Source: Acidobacteriota bacterium (GTDB taxonomy: Bacteria; Acidobacteriota; UBA6911). Taken from it: DNA of 41,666 nucleotides. Shown piece by piece: positions 27,031-37,026 of the stretch (position 1 is its first letter; each line of letters begins with the position of its first letter). The stretch lies in the NCBI GenBank assembly GCA_003225335.1, contig QHZE01000219.1:1-41666 (forward strand), written 5' to 3'. The notes beneath the pieces are model-generated. The model had not been told where the DNA came from, ran no database searches, and was given only the letters and a program-made list of their open reading frames with translations. Both the position numbers and the translations under genes were made by a program.

Positions 27031-28781
27031 GACTCCGGTTGCTGGTTCTCGCTCTGTGCCTCTGTGCTTGCGGCTGCGGCCGCTCCCGGGGGACGCGCAA
27101 TGAAGGCGGTTCCTCCGAGCCCGCTGCCACGGGATCCGAAGCGGAATCTGCCCCCGCAGGTGAGGAAGCCGCACCCGCTGAGGCTCCACGGAACGCCTTC
27201 ACCGACATCACGGAAGACTCCGGGGTCAGGTTCACGCACTTCAACGACGCTTCGTCGCGCAAATATCTGCCCGAAACCATGGGATCCGGAGCGGCTTTCT
27301 TCGACTACGACGGTGACGGACGACCGGATCTCTATCTGGTCAACGGAGCCCCATTGCTCGGTGACCGGTCGCGAGCGCCCTCCGGCATTCTTTACCGCAA
27401 CCTGGATGGCCGGCATTTCCAGGATGTGACCCGAGCTGCCAGACTGGACGCGCCGCTTTACGGCATGGGAGCCGCCGTGGGAGACTTCGACAACGACGGG
27501 CATCCGGACCTTCTCGTTACCGGGTTTGATGAAGACCGCCTGTACCGTAACCGCGGAGACGGAACCTTCGAAGACGTCACGCAGGCGGTGGGGCTTACGA
27601 ATCGCGGATTCAGCAGCAGCGCGGCCTTCGTCGATTACGACCGGGATGGGTATCTCGATCTTCTGATCGGCCGTTATGTCGAATGGACTCCTCAATCGGA
27701 TGTTGCATGCAGCCCCGATGGAAGTCACAAGACTTACTGCACCCCGGAGGTGTACAAAGGTCAGAGCAACCGGCTTTACCGGAATGTCAACGGCCGGCGC
27801 TTCCAGGACGTGACTCGATCGTCCGGGATTTACAATCCCGAAGGGAAGACGCTCGGTGTGGCCGTTCTGGATCACAACCGGGACGGATGGCCCGATCTGG
27901 CTATCGCCAACGACACGGTCCGCAACTTTCTTTACGTCAACAACCGCGACGGAACATTCAGCGAGAGCGGGGTTGTGACGGGAATGGCCTACAGCGAGTC
28001 GGGCGCCACCCGGGGAGGAATGGGAATCGATACCGCAGATCTCGATTCCGACGGATACGCAGACATCGTCATCGGGAACTTTGCTCAAGAGATGGACGCC
28101 CTGTATCGGGGTTCCGAAAAAGGATATTACGTGGATGACGCAGCGCAGGCCGGCATCGGGCTCCCGACGCTGATGACTCTGGCGTTTGGAACCCTGCTGG
28201 CGGATTTCGACAATGACGGGTGGCTGGATCTCGTGTTTGTCAACGGGCACATCGAGCCGGATATTGCGCAGATTCATCCCAGCCAGTCCTACGCGCAGCC
28301 CATGCAGTTTTTTCACAACGAGGGAAACGGGCATTTCAGATTGCTGACCGGCAAGAGCGGGAGCGTATTTCAACTTCCCCTGGTGGGGCGTGGATTAGCC
28401 GCCGCAGACATTGACGGCGATGGAGATCTGGACCTCGTGGTCACCCAGAATGGCCGCAAAGCGGTCCTGCTCCGAAACAACGCAGCCGCGCAATCCTGGA
28501 TCCGCCTTCGATTCGAGGGGCGCGCGAGCAATAGAACTGGGTACGGCACGGTGGTGCGGGCGGTTGCCGGAAGCAAAGTCGTTACGCGTTCTCTGACTTC
28601 AGGCCGGTCTTACCTTTCCGCCTGCGAGCCTGTGCTGACGATCGGTTTGGGAAATGAGTCCAGACTGGACCGGCTCGAGATCGCCTGGCCATCCGGGATC
28701 ACGCAGACGCTCGAAAACCCGGCGTTGAACAAACTTCTGGTGGTCGAAGAGCCTGCACCCGGGAAGGGAACCACGCGGTAG
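27027..28781 (+). CDS. CRTAC1-family FG-GAP repeat lipoprotein with C-terminal ASPIC/UnbV-like domain
   Basis: Lipobox-like LCLCACGCG; repeated FDYDGDGRPDLYLVNG / DFDNDGHPDLLVTG / DIDGDGDLDLVVTQNGR; C-terminal LTIGLGNESRLDRLEIAWPSGITQTLENP. Overlaps the regulator stop by 4 nt (ATGA). Confidence 0.92.
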   Translation: MRLRLLVLALCLCACGCGRSRGTRNEGGSSEPAATGSEAESAPAGEEAAPAEAPRNAFTDITEDSGVRFTHFNDASSRKYLPETMGSGAAFFDYDGDGRPDLYLVNGAPLLGDRSRAPSGILYRNLDGRHFQDVTRAARLDAPLYGMGAAVGDFDNDGHPDLLVTGFDEDRLYRNRGDGTFEDVTQAVGLTNRGFSSSAAFVDYDRDGYLDLLIGRYVEWTPQSDVACSPDGSHKTYCTPEVYKGQSNRLYRNVNGRRFQDVTRSSGIYNPEGKTLGVAVLDHNRDGWPDLAIANDTVRNFLYVNNRDGTFSESGVVTGMAYSESGATRGGMGIDTADLDSDGYADIVIGNFAQEMDALYRGSEKGYYVDDAAQAGIGLPTLMTLAFGTLLADFDNDGWLDLVFVNGHIEPDIAQIHPSQSYAQPMQFFHNEGNGHFRLLTGKSGSVFQLPLVGRGLAAADIDGDGDLDLVVTQNGRKAVLLRNNAAAQSWIRLRFEGRASNRTGYGTVVRAVAGSKVVTRSLTSGRSYLSACEPVLTIGLGNESRLDRLEIAWPSGITQTLENPALNKLLVVEEPAPGKGTTR

Positions 28782-28794
28782 ACAATAGGTATGG

Positions 28795-28847
28795 AGTTCA
28801 GGCTTCAGGCTGCACTGAGCCGGAGCAGGCTGAAGCCTGAACTCCGA
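28795..28847. repeat. GGAGTTCAG-family palindromic unit abutting the 3' end of TBDR-3
   Basis: ggagttcaggcttcaggctgcactgagccggagcaggctgaagcctgaactcc; TBDR-3 stop at 28849. Confidence 0.85.
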
Positions 28848-28848
28848 A

Positions 28849-31800
28849 TCAAAACTGCAGCTTCAGGCCGAATTGGATGTTCCGCGGCGGACTGACGGAG
28901 CCGTTCCAGATCCCGAAATTGGGGCTCGAGACGTCCGTGTTGAAGGCCGAGAAAGCGCTGGACAATCCGTCCTCGCCACCCCGGCCGACGAACGTGTGCC
29001 AGTTGAACACATTGAAGAGCTCAGCGCGGAATTGCAGGCTCACTTTCTCGGTAATCCGTGTGTTCTTGATGATGTTGAGGTCCTGGTTGTGATAGCCGAA
29101 TCCACGCAAGTTCGAAACACGCGGTCCCGTTCCCCAATAGAAATTGAAATTGTCGGCGGATTCAAATGCGGCCTTGTCGAATAGAGGCCTGTTCGGATCG
29201 AAACTCCCATCCTTCGACTGAGCGAAAGGGCTCGCCCCGGGAAGAACCGCCGGGATGCAGCCGGCAACGAACTGGCCCGGTATATTGCAAGTGCCGGAGC
29301 GGAACAGAAATGGAACACCGGCAGTGATGCGCAGAATGCCGCCGAGTTGCCAGCCGCTGATGAGCCGGTCGGCCGCGCCCGAGCTGCTCGCGAACCGCTT
29401 GCCCCTTCCGAACGGGAGCTCATAAATCATCGCGAGGGAGAAGGTTTGGGGGACGTCGTTCAGGGCAAGCGCCTTGTTGCGTTGCCTTTCGAACGGAGAA
29501 ATGACGCCGTAAGCGCCGCTCCAGAGAGTCGCATCGGCCTGCACGCTGTCGGTGCTCGTCAGCAGCTTGGCGAAGGTGTAGGAGGCGAGCAGCCACGTGC
29601 CTTTCGAGAAGCGGTGTTCGGCTTTGAGCTGCAAGGAATGGAACGTCGAGTTTCCGGCATTCTCGTTCTGGCCGAACAGCGAGCTGCAATATTGCGGGTA
29701 CGGCCGCAGCGCCTGAGCCACGGTGGGCGCGCATCCGGTCATCTGCCCGACCCAGCCGCCATACGGAAGGGGCACTCCGTCCAGCGTGGTCTGTCCCGGC
29801 TGGAACTCATCGTAAAGCTGTTGGCCCATGGCGAGATACTTCGGATCGAGCGCATTCAGCGGGGCAACCCGCGAGAGCATCCGGGTACCTTTATTTGCCA
29901 CGTAGGATGCGCTGATGTAAAAGCTGTCGGTGAACTGGTGCTCGAGGGTGAGGTTCCACTGCTGCGAGTACGGCAGGCGGTTGGCGTCGAACGGCCGGTA
30001 TCGGAGGCCCTGGCCGTTGCGGAAACTTGAATCGATGAACGGCGGCCGCACAAAGTTCTGCGGCAGGCCGTTGCTAAGCAGGAACGCCGGCTCCAGGCCG
30101 CTCTGCGAGCTCGAGAAGCTCTGGCCGGCATTGAAGCCGTCGAGCGCGACTCCGCCGTTCCAGCCGGGATAATAAGCCTGCGTGAAAATAATTCCGTAGC
30201 CGGCTCGCGCGACCGTGCGCTGGGACAGGCTGTACGCGAGCGCCAGCCGTGGCGCGAAGCCGCGGAACCAGGTCTCCTCAGGATGCCGCGCGCCGAAGCT
30301 CGCCGCGCCCCATTTGTCCCCGGCGAACGCGAGGCGGCCCGCACGGTTGCCTGCGCCGGGGTTCGGGCCGAAGTCGAAGAATGACGTGCGGTCATATTTT
30401 TCGACCGAGGGGCGCGAAACATCCCAGCGAAGACCCCAGTTCACGCTCAGCTTAGAGGTAGTGCGCCACGAATCGCCGAAATGCAGGCTCCAGGCGTCCG
30501 CGCGCGCGTACCACGCCTCGACCGTGTTGAACTGTCCCGAAGCGTTGTCCACCAGACCAAGAATCAAGCTTGCGACCGCATTCCCGCTGGTGATTCCAAT
30601 CAGGCCGGTGCTGAGCCGCGAGAATCCGAAAGAGCCGGAACCGTTGACCCGGTCCACGCTGTTGATCCCCAGCTTGCGGTACTCGCCGCCGAACTTGAAG
30701 ATGTGTCTGCCGCGCACCTTTGTCATGAGATTATTGACGACATACGTGGGCCGGGCGCCGCGGAATTCGTTATTGCAGCCCCAACCATTAAAGTCTGAAA
30801 AGTACACTACCGGCGGGTTGTTGTGGTCTGCAACGCCGCCAATCTTAGGCATATCACCGATGGTCCCAACCGACCCGCGGCATGACTGTCCAGTTCGTCT
30901 GATACGGCTGCTCCTGTGCGAGCTGCGGCGGCAGTTGAGTCGCGGCGGGCGCAAAGGATCTGCGCGAATGATGCGACCCGAAGAAGTGGTCCTTATCGCC
31001 ATAGTTGTAGTCGATTCGGATGTCCCACAGGTTCGAGTCGTTGAAGATGCCCGCGCCGACGGGCACGGGAACGACATAGTTGTTCAGTGCGCCGCCGAAG
31101 GTCGGTTGCGGCAGGAACTTGAACCATTGCGCGGCGAGCGAGCTCTGAAAGCGCGGGTCGGACTGGCAGATCACGTTCGGACTCTTGCCGTCGCAGCCCA
31201 TGAACTGGTCTCGCAGGAACGGCAGGCTTGCCGGGCCGGAAGTCGCGCTGGGATCGAAGTTGGGATTCGGGCGAGTTGTGGCCGGGTCGTAGACGGGGAT
31301 CACCTTTCCGTCGCTGCCGACCCAGTCGCTGAAATCGCCGTTGCGTTCCTTGACGGAGGGAATGCTGAGGACCGGAGTGCTGGCGCCGCCGCGGACGCGG
31401 AAGCGTTCGTGTGAGATAAAGAAGTACAACTTCCCCTTCGCCGTCCAGGCTCCTGGGAGCCTGACGGGGCCGCCGATGGTGCCGCCGAAGTCGTTCTTGT
31501 GACGGCGGTGACGACGCCCGATGAAGTGGAGCCGTACTGTGGCTCAACGTTCGACGTCAACACGCTGACTTCGCTGATAGCCTCGGGCGAGAACGGGCTG
31601 TTGCCGAACACCAGGGCGGCGCCGGTCTGTGTGTTGAGCCCGTCCTGTATGCTGATGCCGTCGAGCACGGCCTCGTCGCCCGATCCCATGCCGCCGTTGA
31701 TGCGGGTGTCATAGGTGTTGGCGCCCGCGCCGGTTGTCACGCCGGGCATGAGCACGACAAAGGAGATGGCCGATCGCGGCAGGCCGCCTACGATGAGCGG

Positions 31801-32217
31801 CAGTTCGCGGAGCGTGTCGGGCGTGATGGCCTGCTTGAGCTCCGCGTTCTCGCTGTTCAACGGTGAGGCGTCGGCCGTGACTTCGATCGCCTGGTTAGCC
31901 TGCCCGACTTCGAGCGGAACATTGATGGTGACCGTATCGTTGATGCTCAAACTGATGCCGCGCTGTACGAAGTCCCTGAATCCTTTGGCGGAAACGGTGA
32001 GCTCGTAAGCTCCCGCCTGGAGGTTGGGAAATCGGAACAGGCCGGACTCGTTGGTCGTTATCTTGGTAACGGCGCCGGTTGCAAGTGATTTCAGGCTGAC
32101 CTCGGCGTTCGGTATCACGGCGCCGCTCGGGTCCTTGACCGTTCCGCTGACTGAAGCGTTGATATTCTGAGCGTGTGCCGGCGGGAAGGAATCGGACTGC
32201 GGCGGCATACCAGACAT
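28849..32217 (-). pseudogene. TonB-dependent receptor, Oar-like (TBDR-3), with frameshift near 31497, out-of-frame junction near 30880 and no signal-peptide core
   Basis: Homology runs through ORFs 31300..32331, 30854..31429 and 28849..31077 in successive frames. Start 32217 (MSGMPPQ) has SD AAAAGGAGG. Ends NIQFGLKLQF. Confidence 0.87.
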
Positions 32218-32338
32218 GACAACCTCCTTTTCGGGGGGGCCTTCCATGCAATACAAATCGGGTTTGCTGAATGTCCCCGGGGGAATATCTTGCCGCCAGT
32301 CCGCCATGTCAAGGATTTTGTTACTTGCCACAAGGTTT

Positions 32339-32391
32339 GGAGTTCAGCCTTCAGGCTGCACGGTGTTTGAGCAGGCTAAAGCCTGAACTCC
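32339..32391. repeat. GGAGTTCAG-family palindromic unit
   Basis: ggagttcagccttcaggctgcacggtgtttgagcaggctaaagcctgaactcc; near-identical to 34567..34620. Confidence 0.88.
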
Positions 32392-32459
32392 GAACCAGAA
32401 GACCGCGAACACATCTGTGCCAGGTTTGGAGTTCAGTTCCTGCCTTCAAAGCCAATGGC

Positions 32460-34403
32460 TCACGGGTAGACAACTTTAATCAGAAAGTTATTCGATTCGG
32501 GATTGGTTTGTGTGCCCTGACTGTAAGTGCCAAGGGTGAGGTTGGATGTGTAGCCGACGTAAAGGCGGCTTCCCCCCGCAGCTCCGGTTCCACGCGCCGC
32601 AGCTCCGATGTAATCCCCGAACTGCGGAAGGAACGAGGGCAGGTTCGCTTCAGCGGCAGGGGAGTCCCCACCGGAAGTCACGATGATCAGCGAACCGGGG
32701 GTTGTTGAACCCGCTGGGACTTGCTGCGCCGAGATGGTGCACCGGTTTTTGAAGGAGTCGTTGCAGTTGAGGTAGGCAATGTTAGTGATATTGGTGTTCG
32801 CATCAAAAACGGGCCGCGGCATCACTTGATGACCGAAGCCGGCATTCACAGCCCTTGGAGACGACCAAGTGGCCCCAACGTTGGTCGAAACTGACATCAC
32901 GATGTCGGCATTGGCGCAGTTCTGGCCGCCGCTGAAGGGGAGGTCCGGGAAGACGTGGCATCTATCCCAAAACACAAAGGCCGTTCCGTCCGCCCGCTCA
33001 ACGTGCTTAGGGTAAGTTGCGATGCGGAACGAGTTGTCGGTTAATGTCGAGCCGATCGCTAGGGGCTGATACTCTGAGGTGACGAGCACGGGTGAATTAC
33101 AGGTTGGGGAACTGGGAGCTCCGTTCGGGGTGCAGGAGACGTACTTGATGTTGAAGAACTGCAAGGATTTCCCGGACTGGGTCGTGGTGGAGTCTACGTC
33201 CACATAGGTAACCGTGACCGTGCCGTTCGAGCGCACGCTCACATTGGAAAACTGCGTCTTGGTGTCAATGCCACTAATGACTTGCGGCGGCGAGCAGTCG
33301 CTTGCGGATGCGAAGTTGTTCTTGCACGCAATGAGCTCAATCTGTGTCGTCGGGTAATAACCGAAGAAATGTGTGTAGGTAACATACACATCGCCTGCTC
33401 CGGTCCCGGTTGTGCGGCGATCGACCCCAATATCAGGCCTATCAAGCAAGACGGTTGGAGTCGTGGGGTAGGAGCAATAGTTAGACTGCGGGTTCAGGAT
33501 CATCCCCGCCGACCCCGGCGCTGACCCTGACGACGTCCCGTCGGAGGGCCAGCAGCCGGCGGCCTGAGCCAAACTGTGGGTGCCGTTCGGGCACGCGTTG
33601 GTGTTCAAAAGTCGTGAAGCCGTGTTCCGAAATAAACCGATCCCGCTCACCTTGCAGTCGAGGCGGAGGTCCGAATAGAAAAAAGCGTCATGGGCTGGGT
33701 CGGCCACAACAATCGGATCCCCGCCGCCTGACACTTGGTCGCTTGTATCGAGCGGATTCGTTAGTGAAGGCAGGCCGCCCTCGTAATCAGGCGTACAACC
33801 CGTGGTGGCGCGATGCACATAGTAGCCGCTGAAACTGAAGTTCCACAGATCAGGAGTTGCGGTATAGGCTCGGAAATCATTTGCGCCCTGCACAACGAGA
33901 TCGCCCCCCGTGCTCACCCTGTCCAGGAGGAAGTCCAGGGAGACAGTGTTCTGAGGTACGGCGTTCGCTCGTGGCTCAAGGTTGAAAGGTGTTCCCGAGG
34001 TTGTTCCGCATCCCGTTACGATGGGTGCGGTTGGTACGGTTGGTACTCTTGGCGATGGTGGGAGCGCTGCGGTTGACCGCTGGAACTGGAAGTGCTTCGT
34101 CGTGTCCCACTGTGCCGCTGCCTCTTCCCCGTGGAACAGCCGCAAGTAATCTTTGGCCTTTGCATTGGGGGAATGCAGGAGGAGATCCTTACCTTCGTCA
34201 GACCCAAGGAGCATTATCGGTGATGAGGGAGAAACGACGTAGTTCTGAAAGGCTGTGGGGTTGTATTTATAGAGGGGACGGGCCGCTTCTTCTGAGGCCC
34301 CTCCCTTTGAAGTGCCGCCCTTTCCCTGTCCGTAGAGTTCCATGCCGAGCGAAAAAACGACACCTGTGAGACACAGTCCCATCAACAGTGTTTTCGGTTT
34401 CAT
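32460..34403 (-). CDS. Secreted protein of unknown function, paralog of the protein at 40299..end
   Basis: SD GGAG, signal peptide MKPKTLLMGLCLTGVVFSLGMELYGQ; NAVPQNTVSLDFLLDRVSTGGDLVVQGANDFR, YEGGLPSLTNPLD, GGGDPIVVADPAHDAFFYSDLR, AQAAGCWP, YPKHVERADGTAFVFWDRCHV. Confidence 0.88.
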   Translation of the reverse strand: MKPKTLLMGLCLTGVVFSLGMELYGQGKGGTSKGGASEEAARPLYKYNPTAFQNYVVSPSSPIMLLGSDEGKDLLLHSPNAKAKDYLRLFHGEEAAAQWDTTKHFQFQRSTAALPPSPRVPTVPTAPIVTGCGTTSGTPFNLEPRANAVPQNTVSLDFLLDRVSTGGDLVVQGANDFRAYTATPDLWNFSFSGYYVHRATTGCTPDYEGGLPSLTNPLDTSDQVSGGGDPIVVADPAHDAFFYSDLRLDCKVSGIGLFRNTASRLLNTNACPNGTHSLAQAAGCWPSDGTSSGSAPGSAGMILNPQSNYCSYPTTPTVLLDRPDIGVDRRTTGTGAGDVYVTYTHFFGYYPTTQIELIACKNNFASASDCSPPQVISGIDTKTQFSNVSVRSNGTVTVTYVDVDSTTTQSGKSLQFFNIKYVSCTPNGAPSSPTCNSPVLVTSEYQPLAIGSTLTDNSFRIATYPKHVERADGTAFVFWDRCHVFPDLPFSGGQNCANADIVMSVSTNVGATWSSPRAVNAGFGHQVMPRPVFDANTNITNIAYLNCNDSFKNRCTISAQQVPAGSTTPGSLIIVTSGGDSPAAEANLPSFLPQFGDYIGAAARGTGAAGGSRLYVGYTSNLTLGTYSQGTQTNPESNNFLIKVVYP

Positions 34404-34518
34404 TGAGTTTTCTCCGGGTTCTGCGGACTCTGCTTCTGATTAACTCTTGAAGTCAAGTGGAATCTGCGGCGGTGAAGTCGAGGCCGTTTTTACCTTTCGT
34501 GAGGCCACCGGATTAAGG

Positions 34519-34620
34519 CGCAGGCTAAAGCCTGAACTCCGAACGAAGGACCCGAGACAATAGGTTTGGAGTTCAGCCTTCAGGCTGCACGGTGTTTGAG
34601 CAGGCTAAAGCCTGAACTCC
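34519..34620. repeat. GGAGTTCAG-family half-unit (34519..34540) and full unit (34567..34620)
   Basis: gcaggctaaagcctgaactcc half; full unit ggagttcagccttcaggctgcacggtgtttgagcaggctaaagcctgaactcc. Confidence 0.85.
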
Positions 34621-34687
34621 GAACACAGCTGTGTGCGTCGGTGGTTTTATTGTGCCGTGTCGTGTTCTTGTGTCTTTGTGTCTGGAG

Positions 34688-35755
34688 TCAGAATCGGCGG
34701 ACGAAACCGAGAAGGAGGAAATGATCCGCAAAGGCCGCGTCTCCTGCTCTGCCGTCCCTGATGTCGGGGACGCTGCGTTGCCGGTTGCGCGAAAGGGCGA
34801 CCGGCGTATTCAATGTCAGCGTGTTGTCGCCCCAGGCAAGAAGCAGCCCGGGCTCGATAGATACGGCGTATCCGGGACGCCGGAATCCGTCGCTCTTCCC
34901 GAACCAGTCCGTCACAGGCACGCCCTCCCATCGGCCCGCGAGGCTCAGCGCTAACCCTCGTTTCGGTAAGACCGGATATGCGGCTCCGATGCGGACGAGA
35001 TACTGGTCGGGAACCGACATCACCGCTTCGGATGGCCGGCTGCGCCCCGTGAGCACTCCGTTGGTATTCCGGGGGTTGATCAGGTAAGTCGCTGCTGCGG
35101 AAAAAGTGGTCTTCCAGATCCGCTTGAAGGCCTGGACATCAACGATGGCGCCCCAGCCTCCGTCGCCCGGCTGGATCGACTGATCCACGGCGCGGATCAA
35201 GGTCGTCGTGCGAGTGGGCCGGTGAAGGTCCTGTACCGCGGGGTCGCCTGTAGGAAACTTGACCCCGATTCCCAACGACAGATTCTGTTCCTTGTGAACT
35301 TCCGGATCGAGCACCCACGTCCTCGCCATGAAGCTCATGTCTCCCAGATTCCGGGTGCGGGTTGTATAACGGTCCACCACCACTCCGGCTTCGCGAATTG
35401 GATTCGAACGATTCGCGAACAGGAAGGGGAAACTCAGACTCAAGTTCAGGCGCTGATTCACGGCATAGGTTGCAGCGATGTCCAGCAGATTGACCGTGTT
35501 GATGACCTCGCTGTGCTCTGTGAGCCGGCCCGTATCCTCGTGCTTGCCTGTGAAATGACGGTCCGACCGCTGGTAACGGTAACCGGCAAAGAGCTGCCAG
35601 TGGCCTTTCTGCAAGTAGGGGCTTCCCTGCGCGCCAACCACGGGCACGCTCTGGCGTGCCACCACTCAGCCCTGAGCCCAGCTGCTTCGAGGAAGCGCTG
35701 CCGCAAAGAGTAATGAAGAGACGATCCAGAAACCGAGGCGCCTGATGGAGTCCAT
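34688..35755 (-). pseudogene. Outer-membrane beta-barrel protein with in-frame TGA right after the signal peptide
   Basis: Reverse strand from ATG 35755: MDSIRRLGFWIVSSLLFAAALPRSSWAQG-stop-VVARQSVPVVGAQGSPYLQKGHWQLFAGYRYQRSDRHF... to ...DHFLLLGFVRRF (terminal F). TGA at 35666..35668. Confidence 0.7.
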
Positions 35756-35993
35756 AGAACGGTTCCCTCCGTAGCATTACCGGTTCAGTTTGGAACTCGA
35801 CGGTGTTTCCCGGGCGAAAATGAAATTCGCAGATGAGGCAGAGCAACTGGAATGCCAGAGCGAGAACGAATTGCAAAAATAGGGATAAGTCTCGCCTTGT
35901 TAAGGGATTAACGCAAATTCCTTTCAGGGCCCCGATTCGGCGTGATCCCTTCGCGATCATAGGATCTAGGTTTGGGATCGTAGGAATTATGAG

Positions 35994-36033
35994 TCTGCGC
36001 ACAAACGCGTGTTTTTCCCAGCGTTTGCGCAGA
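35994..36033. repeat. Imperfect inverted repeat TCTGCGCA(CA)AACGC...CAGCGTTTGCGCAGA
   Basis: Read directly; intergenic. Confidence 0.55.
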
Positions 36034-36311
36034 GGCGATCCCTGGGTGGTCGCCCGCCCGGCCAATAATGGCAGGGACTGGCGGGCGGCCACGAGGCCGC
36101 CCCTAAGTCACGTCAATTTTTTCCCAGCCTCTCACACAATTGCTGAAGTCTCGATGATTGGCAAAACGGAACGCGAGCTGACCGACGCCAAAATGCGTTG
36201 GGACGTTGGCATCGCGAAATACGACGATAGCGCCAAAGGCAAATCGCGCAGAGTGCGGCCCTGGGAGCCGACGGACTCGAAGGTCCAGACGCGGCTGGCG
36301 TAGGCCGAATA

Positions 36312-36358
36312 GAATTCGTGGACTCGTGAAATTCGTGGCAAGTCTTTCTGGCGTGAAT
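36312..36358. repeat. Dispersed 'AATTCGTGG' family repeat
   Basis: gaattcgtggactcgtgaaattcgtggcaagtctttctggcgtgaattc. Confidence 0.55.
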
Positions 36359-36442
36359 TCTTTCCCCGAGGTAAACTCGGCGGCCTGCACGGTTCGCATG
36401 AAGTGAAATTTCGGGGTGGTGTACAAAGGGGGAGAGATTGTC

Positions 36443-36913
36443 ATGAAGGCTAAAGAAGGCGTTCTCGACCGGCTGAATGATCTGTTGTCCGCTGAACTAA
36501 CCTCCATAAATCAGTTTTTCCTTCATGCGGAGATGTGCAGAAGCTGGGGCTACGAGCGCTTGTGCGAGAAGATTCGGGCGAGGAGCGTCGATGAAATGAA
36601 GGACGCGGAGGAATTGGTCAAACACATCCTCTACCTGGAAGGCAAGCCAAGTATGACTTTGGGAAAGCTGACGGTTGGGGAGAGTGTCCCGGACCAGTTT
36701 CAGGTCGATCTAAAACTCGAAACCGATATGCTAAACCGCCTCAGAGAGTCGATCACCCACTGCGCCAAGGTTGGCGATTACACCACGCGCAGCATACTGG
36801 AGCGAATGATCGAGGATGAAGAGAGTCATATCGACTGGATCGAAACCCAGCTCGATACGATCAAGCAGGTCGGCCTCCAGAATTACCTCGCAGAGCAGAT
36901 CCGAAAGGACTAG
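36443..36913 (+). CDS. bfr: Bacterioferritin
   Basis: LNDLLSAELTSINQFFLHAEMCRSWGYERL, EMKDAEELVKHILYLEGKPSM, ERMIEDEESHIDWIETQLDTIKQVGLQNYLAEQ; SD GGGGGAGAG upstream. Confidence 0.93.
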   Translation: MKAKEGVLDRLNDLLSAELTSINQFFLHAEMCRSWGYERLCEKIRARSVDEMKDAEELVKHILYLEGKPSMTLGKLTVGESVPDQFQVDLKLETDMLNRLRESITHCAKVGDYTTRSILERMIEDEESHIDWIETQLDTIKQVGLQNYLAEQIRKD

Positions 36914-37026
36914 TAATTCGCTTGGAGGAGATTCGGGCGAACGGCTTCACCATGGAGCGCACGGAGATGCTCGGAGAAGCCGAGAAGCCAGGTCCACTTG
37001 GTGGCTCAAGGAAATCTGGCGTCTGT

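Noticed and set aside
26985-28373. 462-aa minus-strand ORF
   Set aside because: Antisense to the CRTAC1 gene; its apparent repeats reflect the FG-GAP repeats on the coding strand.
35139-36092. 317-aa minus-strand ORF overlapping the outer-membrane protein gene
   Set aside because: Out of frame with the beta-barrel protein, whose frame shows barrel-like alternation, signal peptide and terminal F.
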